A DNA stretch of 64,000 nt from an uncultured Lachnospiraceae bacterium (GTDB taxonomy: Bacteria; Bacillota_A; Clostridia; Lachnospirales; Lachnospiraceae). The notes under the pieces were generated by a model. It was given only the letters and a program-made list of their open reading frames with translations. It did no database searches and was not told the DNA's origin. Below, one piece after another: positions 54,276 to 63,939 of this stretch. How positions within the stretch are numbered: the first letter of the stretch is position 1; every line of letters starts with the position of its first letter. A program made the translations under genes and the position numbers. Location: NCBI GenBank assembly GCA_951801245.1, contig CATOMC010000002.1, positions 1 through 64,000 on the forward strand. The letters run 5' to 3'.

Positions 54276-56647
54276 AATTTCCGAGTCAGCTTGTGTTTGG
54301 TCTGGACATCGGAACAAGAAGTATCGTAGGTACAGTAGGATACCGCGTGGGAGATACCTTCCATGTGGCGGCACAGAGCATCAGAGAACACGGGACGCGT
54401 TCCATGCTGGACGGACAGATTCACGATATCTACAAAGTGGGCGGTACCATCAGCGAAGTAAAGGCGGAACTGGAAGAGAAGATTGGCAGACCGCTTAAGG
54501 ATGTGTGTATTGCTGCCGCGGGGCGTGTATTACAGACTGTGACTTTGCGGGTGGATCAGGATCTTGAAACAGACAGGGAAGTGACAGGGGAAGATATTTA
54601 TGCCCTGGATTCTATGGGCGTGGAACAGGCATATCAGGAGTTTTCGGAGAACAATGAACTGGACATGAAGTTTTATTGCGTAGGATACTCCATAGTGCGA
54701 TATTATATGAACGGATATACGATAGGAAATCTGGAAGGACATAAGGCTCATACCATAGGGGCGGATATTATTGCCACGTTCCTGCCGGAAGATGTGGTGG
54801 ATGGTCTGTATAAGGCAGTGGGAGTGGCTGGACTTGAGGTGGTGAACCTGACACTGGAGCCGATTGCGGCGATTCAGGTGGCGATTCCCGAGATGTACCG
54901 CATGTTAAATATCGCGCTGGTGGATGTGGGCGCAGGAACCTCTGATATTTCCGTGACCAGAGACGGCAGCATCATCGCATATGGCATGATTCCGATCGCG
55001 GGCGACAGCCTTACGGAGGTACTGGCGAAACACTGTCTGGTGGATTTCAGGACGGCGGAGCAGATCAAGAGGGATGCCGGTGTCATGGATGTGATCGAAT
55101 ATAAAGATATTATGTGTCTGCCCCAGACCATCACGAAGGAAGAGGTGGAACGGGTGACGGCAGATGTGATCGATAACATGACAAGCCGGGTGGCCGATAA
55201 GATTAAAGAACTAAACGGGGATAAGTCAGTCAGTGCCGTATTTGTCGTGGGCGGTGGCGGTAAGCTTCCCGGTTATACGCAGGCTCTGGCAGAGAAACTG
55301 GATATCCAGAAAGAGAGAGTTGCCGTCCGCGGTGAGGAGGTCATGCAGAACATTGAGTTTCTGGAGGAAGATGCCAGAAAAGACTCCCTGATGGTAACCC
55401 CTATCGGTATCTGCTTAAGCTTTTATGAGCAGAGTAATAACTTTATCTTTGTGTACTTTAACGAGCAGAGAGTTAAGATATACGATAACAATAAGGCGGC
55501 CGTGGTGGATGCGGCCATGCAGGCGGAGTTTGCCAGTGAAGGACTGTTCCCGAAACGGGGCAGAGAGCTGAACTTTACCGTCAATGGCAAACCGCGCATT
55601 GCCAGAGGAACCTTCGGAGAAGCAGCCGTCATTACGGTTAATGGCAATGAGGCGGATATCTATACGCAGGTTCGGGCCAATGATCAGATCAAGGTGATAG
55701 AATCCACGGCCGGTGATGCTGCCAGGATGGAGATCGGCCAACTGCCGGAATTCGGTGTCAGAATGTGGGTCGAGGTAAATGGTAAAAAAGTCGACCTGCC
55801 GAAGTTTGCCAGTGTAAACGGTGAACTGCAGTCCGGTTATTATAATATTCAGGAGAATGATGAGATCGAGATCCTGGGCTACTATACGGTGCGCCAGATC
55901 GCGGAGTTCATGGATGTGGTTATTGACTGGGATATGAATATCTATGTGAATAATAAGATCGCGGATATGGATACGAAGGTATATGAGAACTTTTCGGTCA
56001 TCTGGACCATGGAGGAACTGCAGTTATCCGATGTGGAGATTTATGAGCCGGAAGAGCCGGTCATGGACAAGAAAGACAGACCGGATACTTCGGCGGCCGG
56101 AACGGCAGGTTTCTCAGCGGTTGCGGCCAGAGCAGCTGCGGCAGAGGGACAGACGGTACGTGACGGCAGTGAACAGACGCAGAAACAGATAGAAAGAAAC
56201 GATGATGCGCAGAAACGGGAGCAGACCGGACAGGATACGGACAGTCAGGATGGTAACGTGACAAGCGAAACCGCATCCACAGCCGCTACAGCTTCCGGCA
56301 GATCCCGTGGCGCAAGGATCGTCATGGGGCCCGGCATCCAGCGTGCCGAAGCCGAGGCAAGAGCAAAGGAAGAGGCAGCCGCCAGAGCCAAAGAAGAAGA
56401 GGCCAGACGTAGGGAAGCGATGCTGAGTAAAGGGGCGCCGGTCTCTGTTACGGTGACCGTAAATCATGAGCCGGTCACGCTCACAGGCAAACGCAGTTAT
56501 ATCTTTGTGGATGTGTTTGAACATATTGATTTTGACCTGTCAAAGCCTCAGGGAAGCGGTATCGTGACCAGCTTAAACGGCAGGGAAGCACAGTATATGG
56601 AGAACATTAAAAGCGGAGACGTGATAGAGATTTACTGGAAGAATTAG
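54260..56647 (+). CDS. Large FtsA-like ATPase with C-terminal beta-rich modules
   Basis: A 795-residue protein. Residues 12-385 form an actin-fold ATPase of the FtsA type: LVFGLDIGTRSIVGTVG, VCIAAAGRVLQTV, IALVDVGAGTSDISV near 218 and FVVGGGGKLPGY near 328. Beyond it lie two repeated-looking beta-rich modules (LNFTVNGKPRIARGTFGE, INVYVNNKIADMDT-like), an Ala/Glu/Arg linker near 630-720, and a final module starting VTVTVNHEPVTLTGKRSY and ending SGDVIEIYWKN. The modules resemble beta-grasp or SLBB-like folds, by eye only. The usual FtsA C-terminal membrane helix is not seen. It starts with GTG after GGGGGAA, overlapping coaE by 16 bp. It may anchor FtsZ, since the division cluster has no ftsA, but that is inference. 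Confidence 0.75.
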   Translation: MSEAMKFPSQLVFGLDIGTRSIVGTVGYRVGDTFHVAAQSIREHGTRSMLDGQIHDIYKVGGTISEVKAELEEKIGRPLKDVCIAAAGRVLQTVTLRVDQDLETDREVTGEDIYALDSMGVEQAYQEFSENNELDMKFYCVGYSIVRYYMNGYTIGNLEGHKAHTIGADIIATFLPEDVVDGLYKAVGVAGLEVVNLTLEPIAAIQVAIPEMYRMLNIALVDVGAGTSDISVTRDGSIIAYGMIPIAGDSLTEVLAKHCLVDFRTAEQIKRDAGVMDVIEYKDIMCLPQTITKEEVERVTADVIDNMTSRVADKIKELNGDKSVSAVFVVGGGGKLPGYTQALAEKLDIQKERVAVRGEEVMQNIEFLEEDARKDSLMVTPIGICLSFYEQSNNFIFVYFNEQRVKIYDNNKAAVVDAAMQAEFASEGLFPKRGRELNFTVNGKPRIARGTFGEAAVITVNGNEADIYTQVRANDQIKVIESTAGDAARMEIGQLPEFGVRMWVEVNGKKVDLPKFASVNGELQSGYYNIQENDEIEILGYYTVRQIAEFMDVVIDWDMNIYVNNKIADMDTKVYENFSVIWTMEELQLSDVEIYEPEEPVMDKKDRPDTSAAGTAGFSAVAARAAAAEGQTVRDGSEQTQKQIERNDDAQKREQTGQDTDSQDGNVTSETASTAATASGRSRGARIVMGPGIQRAEAEARAKEEAAARAKEEEARRREAMLSKGAPVSVTVTVNHEPVTLTGKRSYIFVDVFEHIDFDLSKPQGSGIVTSLNGREAQYMENIKSGDVIEIYWKN

Positions 56648-56672
56648 GGAAGGGTAAGAACAGGTTTACATC

Positions 56673-57476
56673 ATGATGAGATTGTGCAGTATTGCCAGTG
56701 GCAGCAGCGGCAATTGCGTTTATGTGGGAAGTGATACCACGCATCTGTTGATGGATGTGGGAATCAGCGGTAAACGCACAGAGGCCGGCCTTCGGGAACT
56801 GGGACTTAAGATGACAGATATCGATGCAATCTGTATCACACATGAACATGCAGACCATATAAGCGGTCTGGGGGTGCTTTCCAGAAAATACGGAGTGCCG
56901 ATATACGCTACGAAGGGCACAATAGAGGCCATTAAGCAGACGGTGTCCCAGGGAAAGATTGACGATTCCCTTTTTCAGATCATCAGGCCGGATGAGCGGT
57001 GTATCATCAAGGATCTGACACTGTATCCGATCAGGACTTCTCATGACGCGGCAGATCCGGTGGCTTATCGGATCAGTCATGACGGGCGCAAAGCAGGCAT
57101 CATCACGGATCTGGGCTGTTATAACGAATATACGGTGGAGTGTTTAAGGGATCTGGATATTCTGTATCTGGAGGCCAATCATGATGTACATATGCTGCAG
57201 GTTGGGCCTTATCCCTATTACCTGAAACAGCGAATCCTGGGAGAGAGAGGGCATCTGTCCAATGAGACGGCGGGGAAGCTGTTGAGCCGGCTTCTGCATG
57301 ATAAGATGCAGGCAGTTGTGCTGGGACATTTAAGTAAGGAGAATAATCTGCCGGAACTGGCTTATGAGTCGGTCCGGGTGGAAGTGACCATGTCAGACAC
57401 CAAGTATAGCGGCAATGACTTTCCGGTCTATGTGGCAAGGCGGGACGATGTGTCTAATATCATAGAGATCAGATGA
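56673..57476 (+). CDS. WalJ/YycJ family metallo-beta-lactamase fold hydrolase
   Basis: A 267-residue binuclear metal hydrolase. The opening MRLCSIASGSSGNCVYVG and the metal motif ITHEHADHISGL near residue 51 are typical of the YycJ/WalJ group, which is thought to act on nucleic acids and is tied to cell division and DNA repair in Firmicutes. Further metal ligands are in SHDAADPVAY, GIITDLG and LGHLSKENN. In Bacillus it belongs to the walRK operon; here it follows the FtsA-like gene by 25 bp. Two ATG codons in tandem mark the start. Confidence 0.92.
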   Translation: MMRLCSIASGSSGNCVYVGSDTTHLLMDVGISGKRTEAGLRELGLKMTDIDAICITHEHADHISGLGVLSRKYGVPIYATKGTIEAIKQTVSQGKIDDSLFQIIRPDERCIIKDLTLYPIRTSHDAADPVAYRISHDGRKAGIITDLGCYNEYTVECLRDLDILYLEANHDVHMLQVGPYPYYLKQRILGERGHLSNETAGKLLSRLLHDKMQAVVLGHLSKENNLPELAYESVRVEVTMSDTKYSGNDFPVYVARRDDVSNIIEIR

Positions 57477-57562
57477 CATCGGCATAATACGTGCTCACAT
57501 GAAAGGCAGAGAACCGGTTATCACTCGCGATATCGGTGCGACAGGTTAAGATGGAGGAGAAT

Positions 57563-57835
57563 ATGAAGAAGACAATAATTACAGTAGTGGGAAAAGATAC
57601 GGTGGGGATCATTGCCAGAGTGTGTACTTATCTGGCGGACAACCAGATTAATATTCTGGACATTTCTCAGACCATTGTGCAGGGCTTTTTTAATATGATG
57701 ATGATTGTAGATACGAATCTTACCAGTAAGGACTTTGGCGTGATCGTGGATGAACTTGCGAAGCTGGGAGAGGACATCGGCGTGGTCATCAAATGTCAGA
57801 AGGAAGAAATCTTTGACCAGATGCACCGCATTTAA
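57563..57835 (+). CDS. ACT domain protein (UPF0237)
   Basis: A 90-residue ACT-domain protein: KKTIITVVGKDTVGIIARVCTYLADNQINIL, read in parts, and a final EEIFDQMHRI. ACT domains usually bind small ligands such as amino acids. It belongs to UPF0237, a conserved partner of the following PFL-like gene in many Firmicutes and archaea. I use ATG 57563 behind GGAGGAGAAT. The family role is unknown. Confidence 0.92.
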   Translation: MKKTIITVVGKDTVGIIARVCTYLADNQINILDISQTIVQGFFNMMMIVDTNLTSKDFGVIVDELAKLGEDIGVVIKCQKEEIFDQMHRI

Positions 57836-57866
57836 TACTGTAAGGCTCTGAACATGGAGGAGGAAG

Positions 57867-59231
57867 ATGATCAATTTATTTGAAGTGGCTGAGACCAATG
57901 AGATGATAGCCAGAGAAAATCTGGATGTGAGGACGATCACGCTGGGAATCAGCTTGTTAGACTGCATCGATGCCGATATTACCAAGCTGAATGAGAAGGT
58001 ATATGCAAAGATAACTTCTGTCGCCAAAGATCTGGTAAAGACAGGAGAGGCAATCCAGAAGGAATTTGGAATTCCGATTGTTAATAAACGTATTTCAGTA
58101 ACACCCATGGCGCTGGTGGGCGGTGCAGCCTGCAGGAGCAAAGAGGATTTCGTGACACTGGCTAAGACAATGGATAAAGCGGCGGAGGCGGTGGGGGTCA
58201 ATCTAATCGGCGGTTATTCTGCCCTGGTATCCAAGGGAATGACGAAGGCAGATGAACTTCTGATCCGTTCCATCCCGGAAGCGCTGCATTATACCAAACG
58301 GGTCTGCAGTTCCGTGAATCTGGGTTCCACCAGAACGGGAATCAATATGGATGCAGTGCGGCTGATGGGGGATATCATCAAGGAGACGGCCCTGATCAGC
58401 AGAGAGGAAGACAGTGCTGACTGTATGAAACTGGTGGTCTTTTGCAATGCGCCGGATGATAATCCTTTTATGGCGGGCGCTTTCCACGGCGTGACAGAGG
58501 CGGATGCGGTGATTAATGTGGGCGTCAGCGGGCCGGGGGTTGTCAAGACGGCCCTTACCAAGGTGCGGGGAGAGAATTTTGAGGTGCTGTGTGAAACCAT
58601 TAAGAAGACCGCATTCAAGGTCACGAGAGTGGGGCAGTTGGTGGCCCAGGAAGCTTCCCGGATGTTAGGCATTCCTTTTGGCATTGTGGATCTGTCTCTG
58701 GCGCCTACACCGGCCATTGGAGACAGCGTGGCGGATATTTTGTGTGAGATCGGCTTGGAGTATGCGGGGGCACCCGGCACTACGGCGGCACTTGCACTTT
58801 TGAACGATCAGGTGAAGAAGGGCGGTGTGATGGCTTCTTCCTATGTGGGCGGACTCAGCGGCGCTTTTATTCCGGTCAGCGAGGATCAGGGCATGATCGA
58901 TGCGGTGACGGCGGGTGCCCTTACGCTGGAGAAACTGGAGGCCATGACCTGCGTATGTTCTGTGGGTCTTGACATGATTGCAATTCCTGGAGATACAGAG
59001 AATACCACCATTGCGGGCATCATCGCGGATGAGATGGCGATCGGCATGGTGAACCAGAAGACCACGGCAGTGCGCATCATTCCGGCAATCGGCAAGGGCG
59101 TGGGAGAGAAAGTGGAGTTTGGCGGACTGTTTGGGTATGCGCCGGTCATGCCGGTGAATCCTTTTTCCTGCGAAGCCTTTGTGAACAGAGGAGGACGCAT
59201 TCCGGCGCCCATTCACAGCTTTAAGAACTAG
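57867..59231 (+). CDS. PFL family protein (UPF0210)
   Basis: A 454-residue protein of the UPF0210 (DUF711) family, distantly related in fold to pyruvate formate-lyase. It starts with [24 protein letters not shown] and contains [17 protein letters not shown] and [14 protein letters not shown]-terminal glycyl-radical loop as in true PFL is not evident. The ACT partner is 31 bp upstream, so the pair is an operon. AGGAGGAAG precedes the ATG. Confidence 0.92.
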   Translation: MINLFEVAETNEMIARENLDVRTITLGISLLDCIDADITKLNEKVYAKITSVAKDLVKTGEAIQKEFGIPIVNKRISVTPMALVGGAACRSKEDFVTLAKTMDKAAEAVGVNLIGGYSALVSKGMTKADELLIRSIPEALHYTKRVCSSVNLGSTRTGINMDAVRLMGDIIKETALISREEDSADCMKLVVFCNAPDDNPFMAGAFHGVTEADAVINVGVSGPGVVKTALTKVRGENFEVLCETIKKTAFKVTRVGQLVAQEASRMLGIPFGIVDLSLAPTPAIGDSVADILCEIGLEYAGAPGTTAALALLNDQVKKGGVMASSYVGGLSGAFIPVSEDQGMIDAVTAGALTLEKLEAMTCVCSVGLDMIAIPGDTENTTIAGIIADEMAIGMVNQKTTAVRIIPAIGKGVGEKVEFGGLFGYAPVMPVNPFSCEAFVNRGGRIPAPIHSFKN

Positions 59232-59268
59232 CGGCTTATGTGGCGGGTGCAGAGCGATATAATGACGG

Positions 59269-59298
59269 TTGACATGACAAGATTTAACGGGCTATAAT
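59269..59298 (+). promoter_or_regulatory. Consensus promoter of the ECF transporter operon
   Basis: Perfect TTGACA (59269-59274), 18 bp, perfect TATAAT (59293-59298). Confidence 0.8.
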
Positions 59299-59341
59299 AG
59301 GAATGTATTTGAAAAATATTACATATGAGGGAGGAAATTTT

Positions 59342-59884
59342 ATGAAAAAGTTATCGGTAAAGAGCGTGGTTGCCATCGGTATCGGCGCGGCATTATTCTT
59401 TGTGTTAGGTAAGATTGCGATTCCGTCGCCCGTACCAAACACGAACATTAGTCTGCAGTATGCGGTGGAGGCAGTGTTTGCGACACTGTTTGGTCCCGTT
59501 GCAGGTCTTTTGATCGGATTCATCGGACATACGCTGATTGATGCGACAAGCTACGGCCCCTGGTGGAGCTGGATTATTGCTTCCGCGTTCTTCGGTCTTG
59601 TGATCGGTTTTGTGACCATGAAGATGCATGTGGAAGAAGGTGTTGAGAAGAAAGATATTATTTTCTTCAATGTGGCGCAGGCCATCGCGCATGTATTAGC
59701 CTGGGGGCTTGTGGCGCCTGTTCTCGATATCCTGATCTATGCGGAGCCTGTTGAGAAATTATTTGCGCAGGGACTTATGGCGGCAGTGGCTAATATTATT
59801 ACCACCGGCGTTGTAGGGACGCTGTTACTGCTTGGTTATGCCAAGACTGTGGTGAAGAAGGGATCTTTGACGAAGGAAGATTAG
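59342..59884 (+). CDS. ECF transporter S component (UPF0397)
   Basis: A substrate-binding membrane subunit of an energy-coupling factor transporter. The 180 residues hold about five or six helices. The start KKLSVKSVVAIGIGAALFFVLG, then PVPNTNISLQYAVEAVFA and GFIGHTLIDATSYGPWWSW, are hallmarks of UPF0397. These S components sit next to a double ATPase and a T subunit; the ligand is not known, with vitamins, their precursors or metals as candidates. ATG 59342 follows GGGAGGAAATTTT, rather than an upstream ATG at 59303. Confidence 0.92.
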   Translation: MKKLSVKSVVAIGIGAALFFVLGKIAIPSPVPNTNISLQYAVEAVFATLFGPVAGLLIGFIGHTLIDATSYGPWWSWIIASAFFGLVIGFVTMKMHVEEGVEKKDIIFFNVAQAIAHVLAWGLVAPVLDILIYAEPVEKLFAQGLMAAVANIITTGVVGTLLLLGYAKTVVKKGSLTKED

Positions 59885-59897
59885 GCGTAAGATTTGG

Positions 59898-59941
59898 GCA
59901 GATTCGGGAAGCATGAGGCCTTCCGGATCTGCTTATCTTTT
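59898..59941 (+). terminator. Terminator-like hairpin between the S and ATPase genes
   Basis: GCAGAT (59898-59903) pairs with ATCTGC (59927-59932), with an inner CGG-GAAG / CTTCC-G part, followed by TTATCTTTTTG. It may partly uncouple the S subunit from the downstream genes. Confidence 0.6.
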
Positions 59942-60045
59942 TGTAATTTATAATATGATGAAAAGTACAGCAAATTGCAGCAGTGATTTCTTGTGATAGG
60001 ATATAGAAGTACAGAAAATACGGAAAACAGGTAAGGAGAAATACC

Positions 60046-61776
60046 ATGGCGCAACCCATCATTTCTTTTCAAGATTATGGATTTCAATATACGGCGCAGG
60101 CGGCACCCACGCTGCACCATATCAATCTGGACATTTATCCCGGGGAGAAGGTGCTGATCGCAGGTGCATCCGGCAGCGGTAAGAGCACCATCGGGAGTTG
60201 CATCAACGGCCTGATTCCCTTTGCCTATCCGGGGGAAAATACGGGGAAACTTACGGTAGGAGGCATAGAACCTAAAAAGAGCAGTATCTTTGAACTGAGC
60301 CATACGGTGGGCACGGTGCTGCAGGATACGGACGGACAGTTTATCGGTCTGACGGTGGGAGAGGATATTGCCTTTGCCCTGGAGAATAGCTGCGTTGCGC
60401 AGGAAGAGATGATAAGGATTGTGGGGGAAGTGGCTAAGCTGGTAGATATCGACCATCATCTGCAGTATGCGCCCCATGAACTTTCTGGCGGACAGAAACA
60501 GCGAGTCAGTCTGGCGGGCGTTATGGTGGACGAGGTGAAGGTACTTCTGTTTGACGAACCGTTAGCGAACCTGGACCCTGCGGCAGGCAGGACGACCATA
60601 GAACTGATCGATATGGTGCAGGAACGGACCGGTGCGGCGGTCATCATCATTGAGCATCGTCTCGAGGACGTGTTGTGGCGCAAGGTTGACAGGATTGTAT
60701 TGATGGATGAGGGAAAGATTGTGGTGGATATGCCCACCAAAGCCTTTCTGTCAGGAAGTGCCCTCTTGGAGCATGGCATCAGGGAACCGCTGTATCTGAC
60801 GGCTCTGCGTTATGCGGGAGTTCCCATCACAGAAGAACTGGAGCCGCAGCATGTGGACAGTCTGGTGCTTTCCAAAGAGCAGAAGAAGATGGTGCAGGAC
60901 TGGTATCAAAATGCACCGGCGAAGCGGGAAGAAAAAGGGGAAGAAAAACAGCTTCTGAACGTGCAGAATGTAAGCTTTGGCTATACGGATGAAGTCCTGA
61001 ATCTGCGAGATGTAAGCTTTACGATCAGGCAGGGGGAAATGATCAGCATTGTGGGGCGAAACGGCGCCGGTAAAAGTACACTGGCCAAGTTGATCTGCGG
61101 TTTCGAGAAATCCACTTCCGGGGCCATCTATCTGGAGGGCAGGGATATTTCCGGTGATACGATCAAGGAACGGGCGCAGAGAATCGGCTATGTCATGCAA
61201 AATCCCAATCAGATGATTTCCAAACCCATGATCTGGGACGAAGTGGAGATGGCGCTTCTTAGCAGCAATATGACGGCGGAAGAGAGAAAAGAGCGGGTGG
61301 AGGAGACATTAAAGATCTGTGGGCTGTATCCTTTCCGTAAGTGGCCAGTGTCGGCCCTTTCCTTCGGCCAGAAAAAGCGGGTGACGATCGCCGGAATCCT
61401 GGTGCAGAGGCCCCAGATGATCATTCTGGATGAGCCGACCGCAGGACAGGATTATCATCATTACACAGAGATCATGGAGTTCTTAAAGGAGTTAAACAGG
61501 CAGGGATTTACCATTGTCATGATCACCCATGATATGCACCTGATGTTAGAATATACACCGAGAGCGATCGTATTCAGTGAGGGAGAACTGTTGGCGGATA
61601 CCACGGCGGCGCATGTACTGAATGACCCGGAGCTGGTGAAGAAAGCCAATCTGAAGGAGACGAGCCTTTATACGCTCAGCATGCAGTGTGAAATAGACAA
61701 TCCACAGCGGTTTACGGAACGGTTTATCGGATATGAAAATGAGAGGCAGCATGGCGTGACAGCCGAAGGGGTTTAG
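60046..61776 (+). CDS. ECF transporter double ATP-binding protein (EcfA-EcfA')
   Basis: A 576-residue fusion of two ABC ATPases that powers the ECF transporter. Half 1: Walker A GASGSGKST near residue 40, signature LSGGQKQR near 147, Walker B VLLFDEPLANLDP. Half 2: Walker A GRNGAGKST near 337, signature LSFGQKKR (variant with F), Walker B MIILDEPTAGQD. The fused form is typical of YkoD-like modules that serve UPF0397 S components. Follows the S gene after a terminator-like hairpin and precedes the T component by 27 bp. Confidence 0.95.
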   Translation: MAQPIISFQDYGFQYTAQAAPTLHHINLDIYPGEKVLIAGASGSGKSTIGSCINGLIPFAYPGENTGKLTVGGIEPKKSSIFELSHTVGTVLQDTDGQFIGLTVGEDIAFALENSCVAQEEMIRIVGEVAKLVDIDHHLQYAPHELSGGQKQRVSLAGVMVDEVKVLLFDEPLANLDPAAGRTTIELIDMVQERTGAAVIIIEHRLEDVLWRKVDRIVLMDEGKIVVDMPTKAFLSGSALLEHGIREPLYLTALRYAGVPITEELEPQHVDSLVLSKEQKKMVQDWYQNAPAKREEKGEEKQLLNVQNVSFGYTDEVLNLRDVSFTIRQGEMISIVGRNGAGKSTLAKLICGFEKSTSGAIYLEGRDISGDTIKERAQRIGYVMQNPNQMISKPMIWDEVEMALLSSNMTAEERKERVEETLKICGLYPFRKWPVSALSFGQKKRVTIAGILVQRPQMIILDEPTAGQDYHHYTEIMEFLKELNRQGFTIVMITHDMHLMLEYTPRAIVFSEGELLADTTAAHVLNDPELVKKANLKETSLYTLSMQCEIDNPQRFTERFIGYENERQHGVTAEGV

Positions 61777-61803
61777 AGGATAGTAAATAAAACGGAGGAT
61801 AAG

Positions 61804-62637
61804 ATGGCAAAGGTCGCTGTTTTAAGTTATATCAAACGAGAGAGTATGGTGCATGAACTGACAGGCACCACAAAGTTAATATTTTTTATTGTGTGGAGCG
61901 TGGCCTCTATGGTGACTTATGACACAAGGATCCTGATCGGCATGCTGGTGATCAGTGCCGTAATTTTTAAAGTCAGTAAGATCAGCGTGCGGGATATCAG
62001 TGTAGTACTGGGGCTGGCTGCGGTTTTTCTGGTACTGAATAACTTGTTTGTGTACCTGTTTGCCCCGGAATATGGTGTGGAAATATACGAAAGCAGGGAT
62101 GTGCTCATCACAATAGCAGGGCCTTATACAGTCACGGCACAACAGTTGTTCTACCATCTGAATATGACCATGAAGGTGATCTGTGTAGTACCGGTGGCGC
62201 TTCTTTTCATTGCCTGTACGGATCCCAGTGAATTTGCTGCCTCTCTGGCGATGATAGGGGTCAGCTACAGGGCAGGCTATGCGGTCAGTCTGGCGCTTCG
62301 ATACATACCGGATGTGCAGAGAGAATATCAGAATATCAGCCAGGCACAGCAGGCCAGAGGCATCGATCTTTCCAGTAAGGATAAGCTGTTTACCAGATTG
62401 AAGAATTCGGTGGCGATTCTTCTGCCGCTGATCATGTCCAGCCTAAACCGGATCGAGACGGTCAGCAATGCCATGGAACTGCGTGGATTTGGCAAAGAAA
62501 AGAAACGTACCTGGTATGTACAGCGCAGACTGAAAAGAAATGACTGGCTTGTGATAGGATTTGTGCTGGCTGTCTTTTTGATAGATCTGGTGGTCACGTT
62601 CTGGGATGGCAGCCGGTTTTACAATCCTTTTATATAA
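61804..62637 (+). CDS. ecfT: ECF transporter transmembrane T component
   Basis: The scaffold subunit linking S component and ATPases. The 277 residues have five to six helices. The coupling-helix motifs with the Ala/Arg/Gly signature are visible as AQQARGIDLSS near 175 and AMELRGFGKEKK near 227. AGGATAAG precedes the ATG. Together with the preceding genes it makes a full dedicated ECF transporter. Confidence 0.93.
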   Translation: MAKVAVLSYIKRESMVHELTGTTKLIFFIVWSVASMVTYDTRILIGMLVISAVIFKVSKISVRDISVVLGLAAVFLVLNNLFVYLFAPEYGVEIYESRDVLITIAGPYTVTAQQLFYHLNMTMKVICVVPVALLFIACTDPSEFAASLAMIGVSYRAGYAVSLALRYIPDVQREYQNISQAQQARGIDLSSKDKLFTRLKNSVAILLPLIMSSLNRIETVSNAMELRGFGKEKKRTWYVQRRLKRNDWLVIGFVLAVFLIDLVVTFWDGSRFYNPFI

Positions 62638-62660
62638 CAGCAGTATGAGAGGGATAAGCT

Positions 62661-63572
62661 ATGAAATTATTGGTGATAGGCGGCAGTTATTTTTACGGAA
62701 GAGTGTTTGTCATGGAAGCGGCTGGACAACATGAGATTACCGTGTGGAATCGGGGTACCTATTCCATGGCGGATTTCGGTGTCAGACAGATCACGGGTGA
62801 CAGACATGATGCACATGCGGCCGCAGACTGCGAAGCGTATGATGCGGTGATAGATTTCTGCGCCTATGAGGCGGGCGATGTGCGCAGCATGATAGCGTGT
62901 CTGCCGGGGAAAATCGGACAGTATATTCTGATCAGTACGGTGGATGTCTATGAGCGGCAAAGCGGTGTGCTTAAGACCGAGGATGCGCCGTTAGAGCGAA
63001 GAAAGATTCCCGGAGAGGCGGGTGCCTATATTGCAGGAAAGACCGCCCTTGAGGAAGAAGTCAGAGAAGTATGTACGGCGGAGAATATTCCTTATACGGT
63101 GCTTCGTCCGGCCATTCTTTATGGTCCTTACAATTATGCACCCAGAGAGTCGGTCTATATCCAGATGCTTCTGCGAAATCATGCCCTGCCCAGGTTCACG
63201 GATGCAGACGGGGAATTTCAGTTTGTGTATGTGAAAGATGCGGCACAGGCGATTCTGCGGTGTCTGGGAAACGAAAAGTCTTACGGGCAGGCGTATAATC
63301 TGTGCCAGGATCAGATTCTTACTTATGACAGTTTTTTCCGGACGCTGCGTGAGGCAGCAGATCCGGAGGCGGTAGAGAATCTGACGGAAGTACCGCTTAC
63401 GGTAGAAGAGGCCGTGGACCAGGGCGTGCCGGTGCCTTTCCCGGCGACGGCGGCGGAGACACATCTGTGCGATAACGGGAAAGGAAAAAGGGAACTGGGC
63501 CTTACTTACACAGAGTTTGATGAAGGCATGCGGCGGACTTATCGTGCCTTTCGTCATGTATACACAGGGTAA
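62661..63572 (+). CDS. NAD-dependent epimerase/dehydratase family protein
   Basis: A 303-residue extended short-chain dehydrogenase. The nucleotide loop reads IGGSYFYGR, replacing the classic GGxGxxG by GGSxFYG, as seen in the chloroplast-stem-loop/RNA-binding-like subgroup. The YxxxK catalytic pair is probably in AYIAGKTALEEE, and VLRPAILYGPYN follows. Substrate is probably a nucleotide sugar or another sugar derivative, but not known. Starts 23 bp after the T component, so it is likely in the same transcript. Confidence 0.88.
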   Translation: MKLLVIGGSYFYGRVFVMEAAGQHEITVWNRGTYSMADFGVRQITGDRHDAHAAADCEAYDAVIDFCAYEAGDVRSMIACLPGKIGQYILISTVDVYERQSGVLKTEDAPLERRKIPGEAGAYIAGKTALEEEVREVCTAENIPYTVLRPAILYGPYNYAPRESVYIQMLLRNHALPRFTDADGEFQFVYVKDAAQAILRCLGNEKSYGQAYNLCQDQILTYDSFFRTLREAADPEAVENLTEVPLTVEEAVDQGVPVPFPATAAETHLCDNGKGKRELGLTYTEFDEGMRRTYRAFRHVYTG

Positions 63573-63702
63573 GACGCGTGGAAACAGCAGTTCATTTGCA
63601 CACATTGGCAGGAAGCGGCGTCGGAACAGATAGCATGGTGCAAGTGCAAAAGGTAACGAAATAGAGAAACTGTATGCAGCAGGATAGAGGGACAGTAAAG
63701 AT

Positions 63703-63924
63703 ATGACATTAGATCAGGTAGCAATCGGCAGAGAAGTGAAGATTACGAAGGTGGGCGGTGAGGGGGAGCTGCGCTGCAGACTCTTGGATATGGGCCTGAT
63801 TCCCCGGACGGTCGTGAGGATACAGAAAGTGGCGCCGATGGGGGATCCGATCGAGATTCATCTGCGGGGGTACGAACTGACAATCCGCAAGGAGGATGCG
63901 GGCAAGATTGAAGTGATGGAATAG
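63703..63924 (+). CDS. feoA: FeoA family ferrous-iron transport protein
   Basis: A 73-residue SH3-like protein, MTLDQVAIGREVKITKV, with LLDMGLIPRTVVRI and MGDPIEIHLRGYELTIRKEDA. FeoA supports the GTPase-permease FeoB in Fe2+ uptake. feoB probably lies just past the right end of the window. The 18-bp repeat begins at its stop codon. Confidence 0.93.
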   Translation: MTLDQVAIGREVKITKVGGEGELRCRLLDMGLIPRTVVRIQKVAPMGDPIEIHLRGYELTIRKEDAGKIEVME

Positions 63925-63939
63925 TGTGAGAAGTACTTC
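63922..63939 (+). repeat. 18-bp repeat copy 2, starting at the feoA stop codon
   Basis: Identical to 2989-3006. It opens a structured region to the window end: GTGTGAGA (63924-63931) can pair with TCTCACAC (63982-63989), and inside it are GCAGC/GCTGC (63949-63962) and the palindrome CTTCGCGAAG (63962-63971). Confidence 0.6.

Noticed and set aside
63596..63652. TTTGCAC...GTGCAAA inverted repeat before feoA
   Set aside because: Arms are only 7 bp and about 40 bp apart; no Fur-box-like AT-rich 19-bp palindrome is found, so no iron-regulation claim is made.
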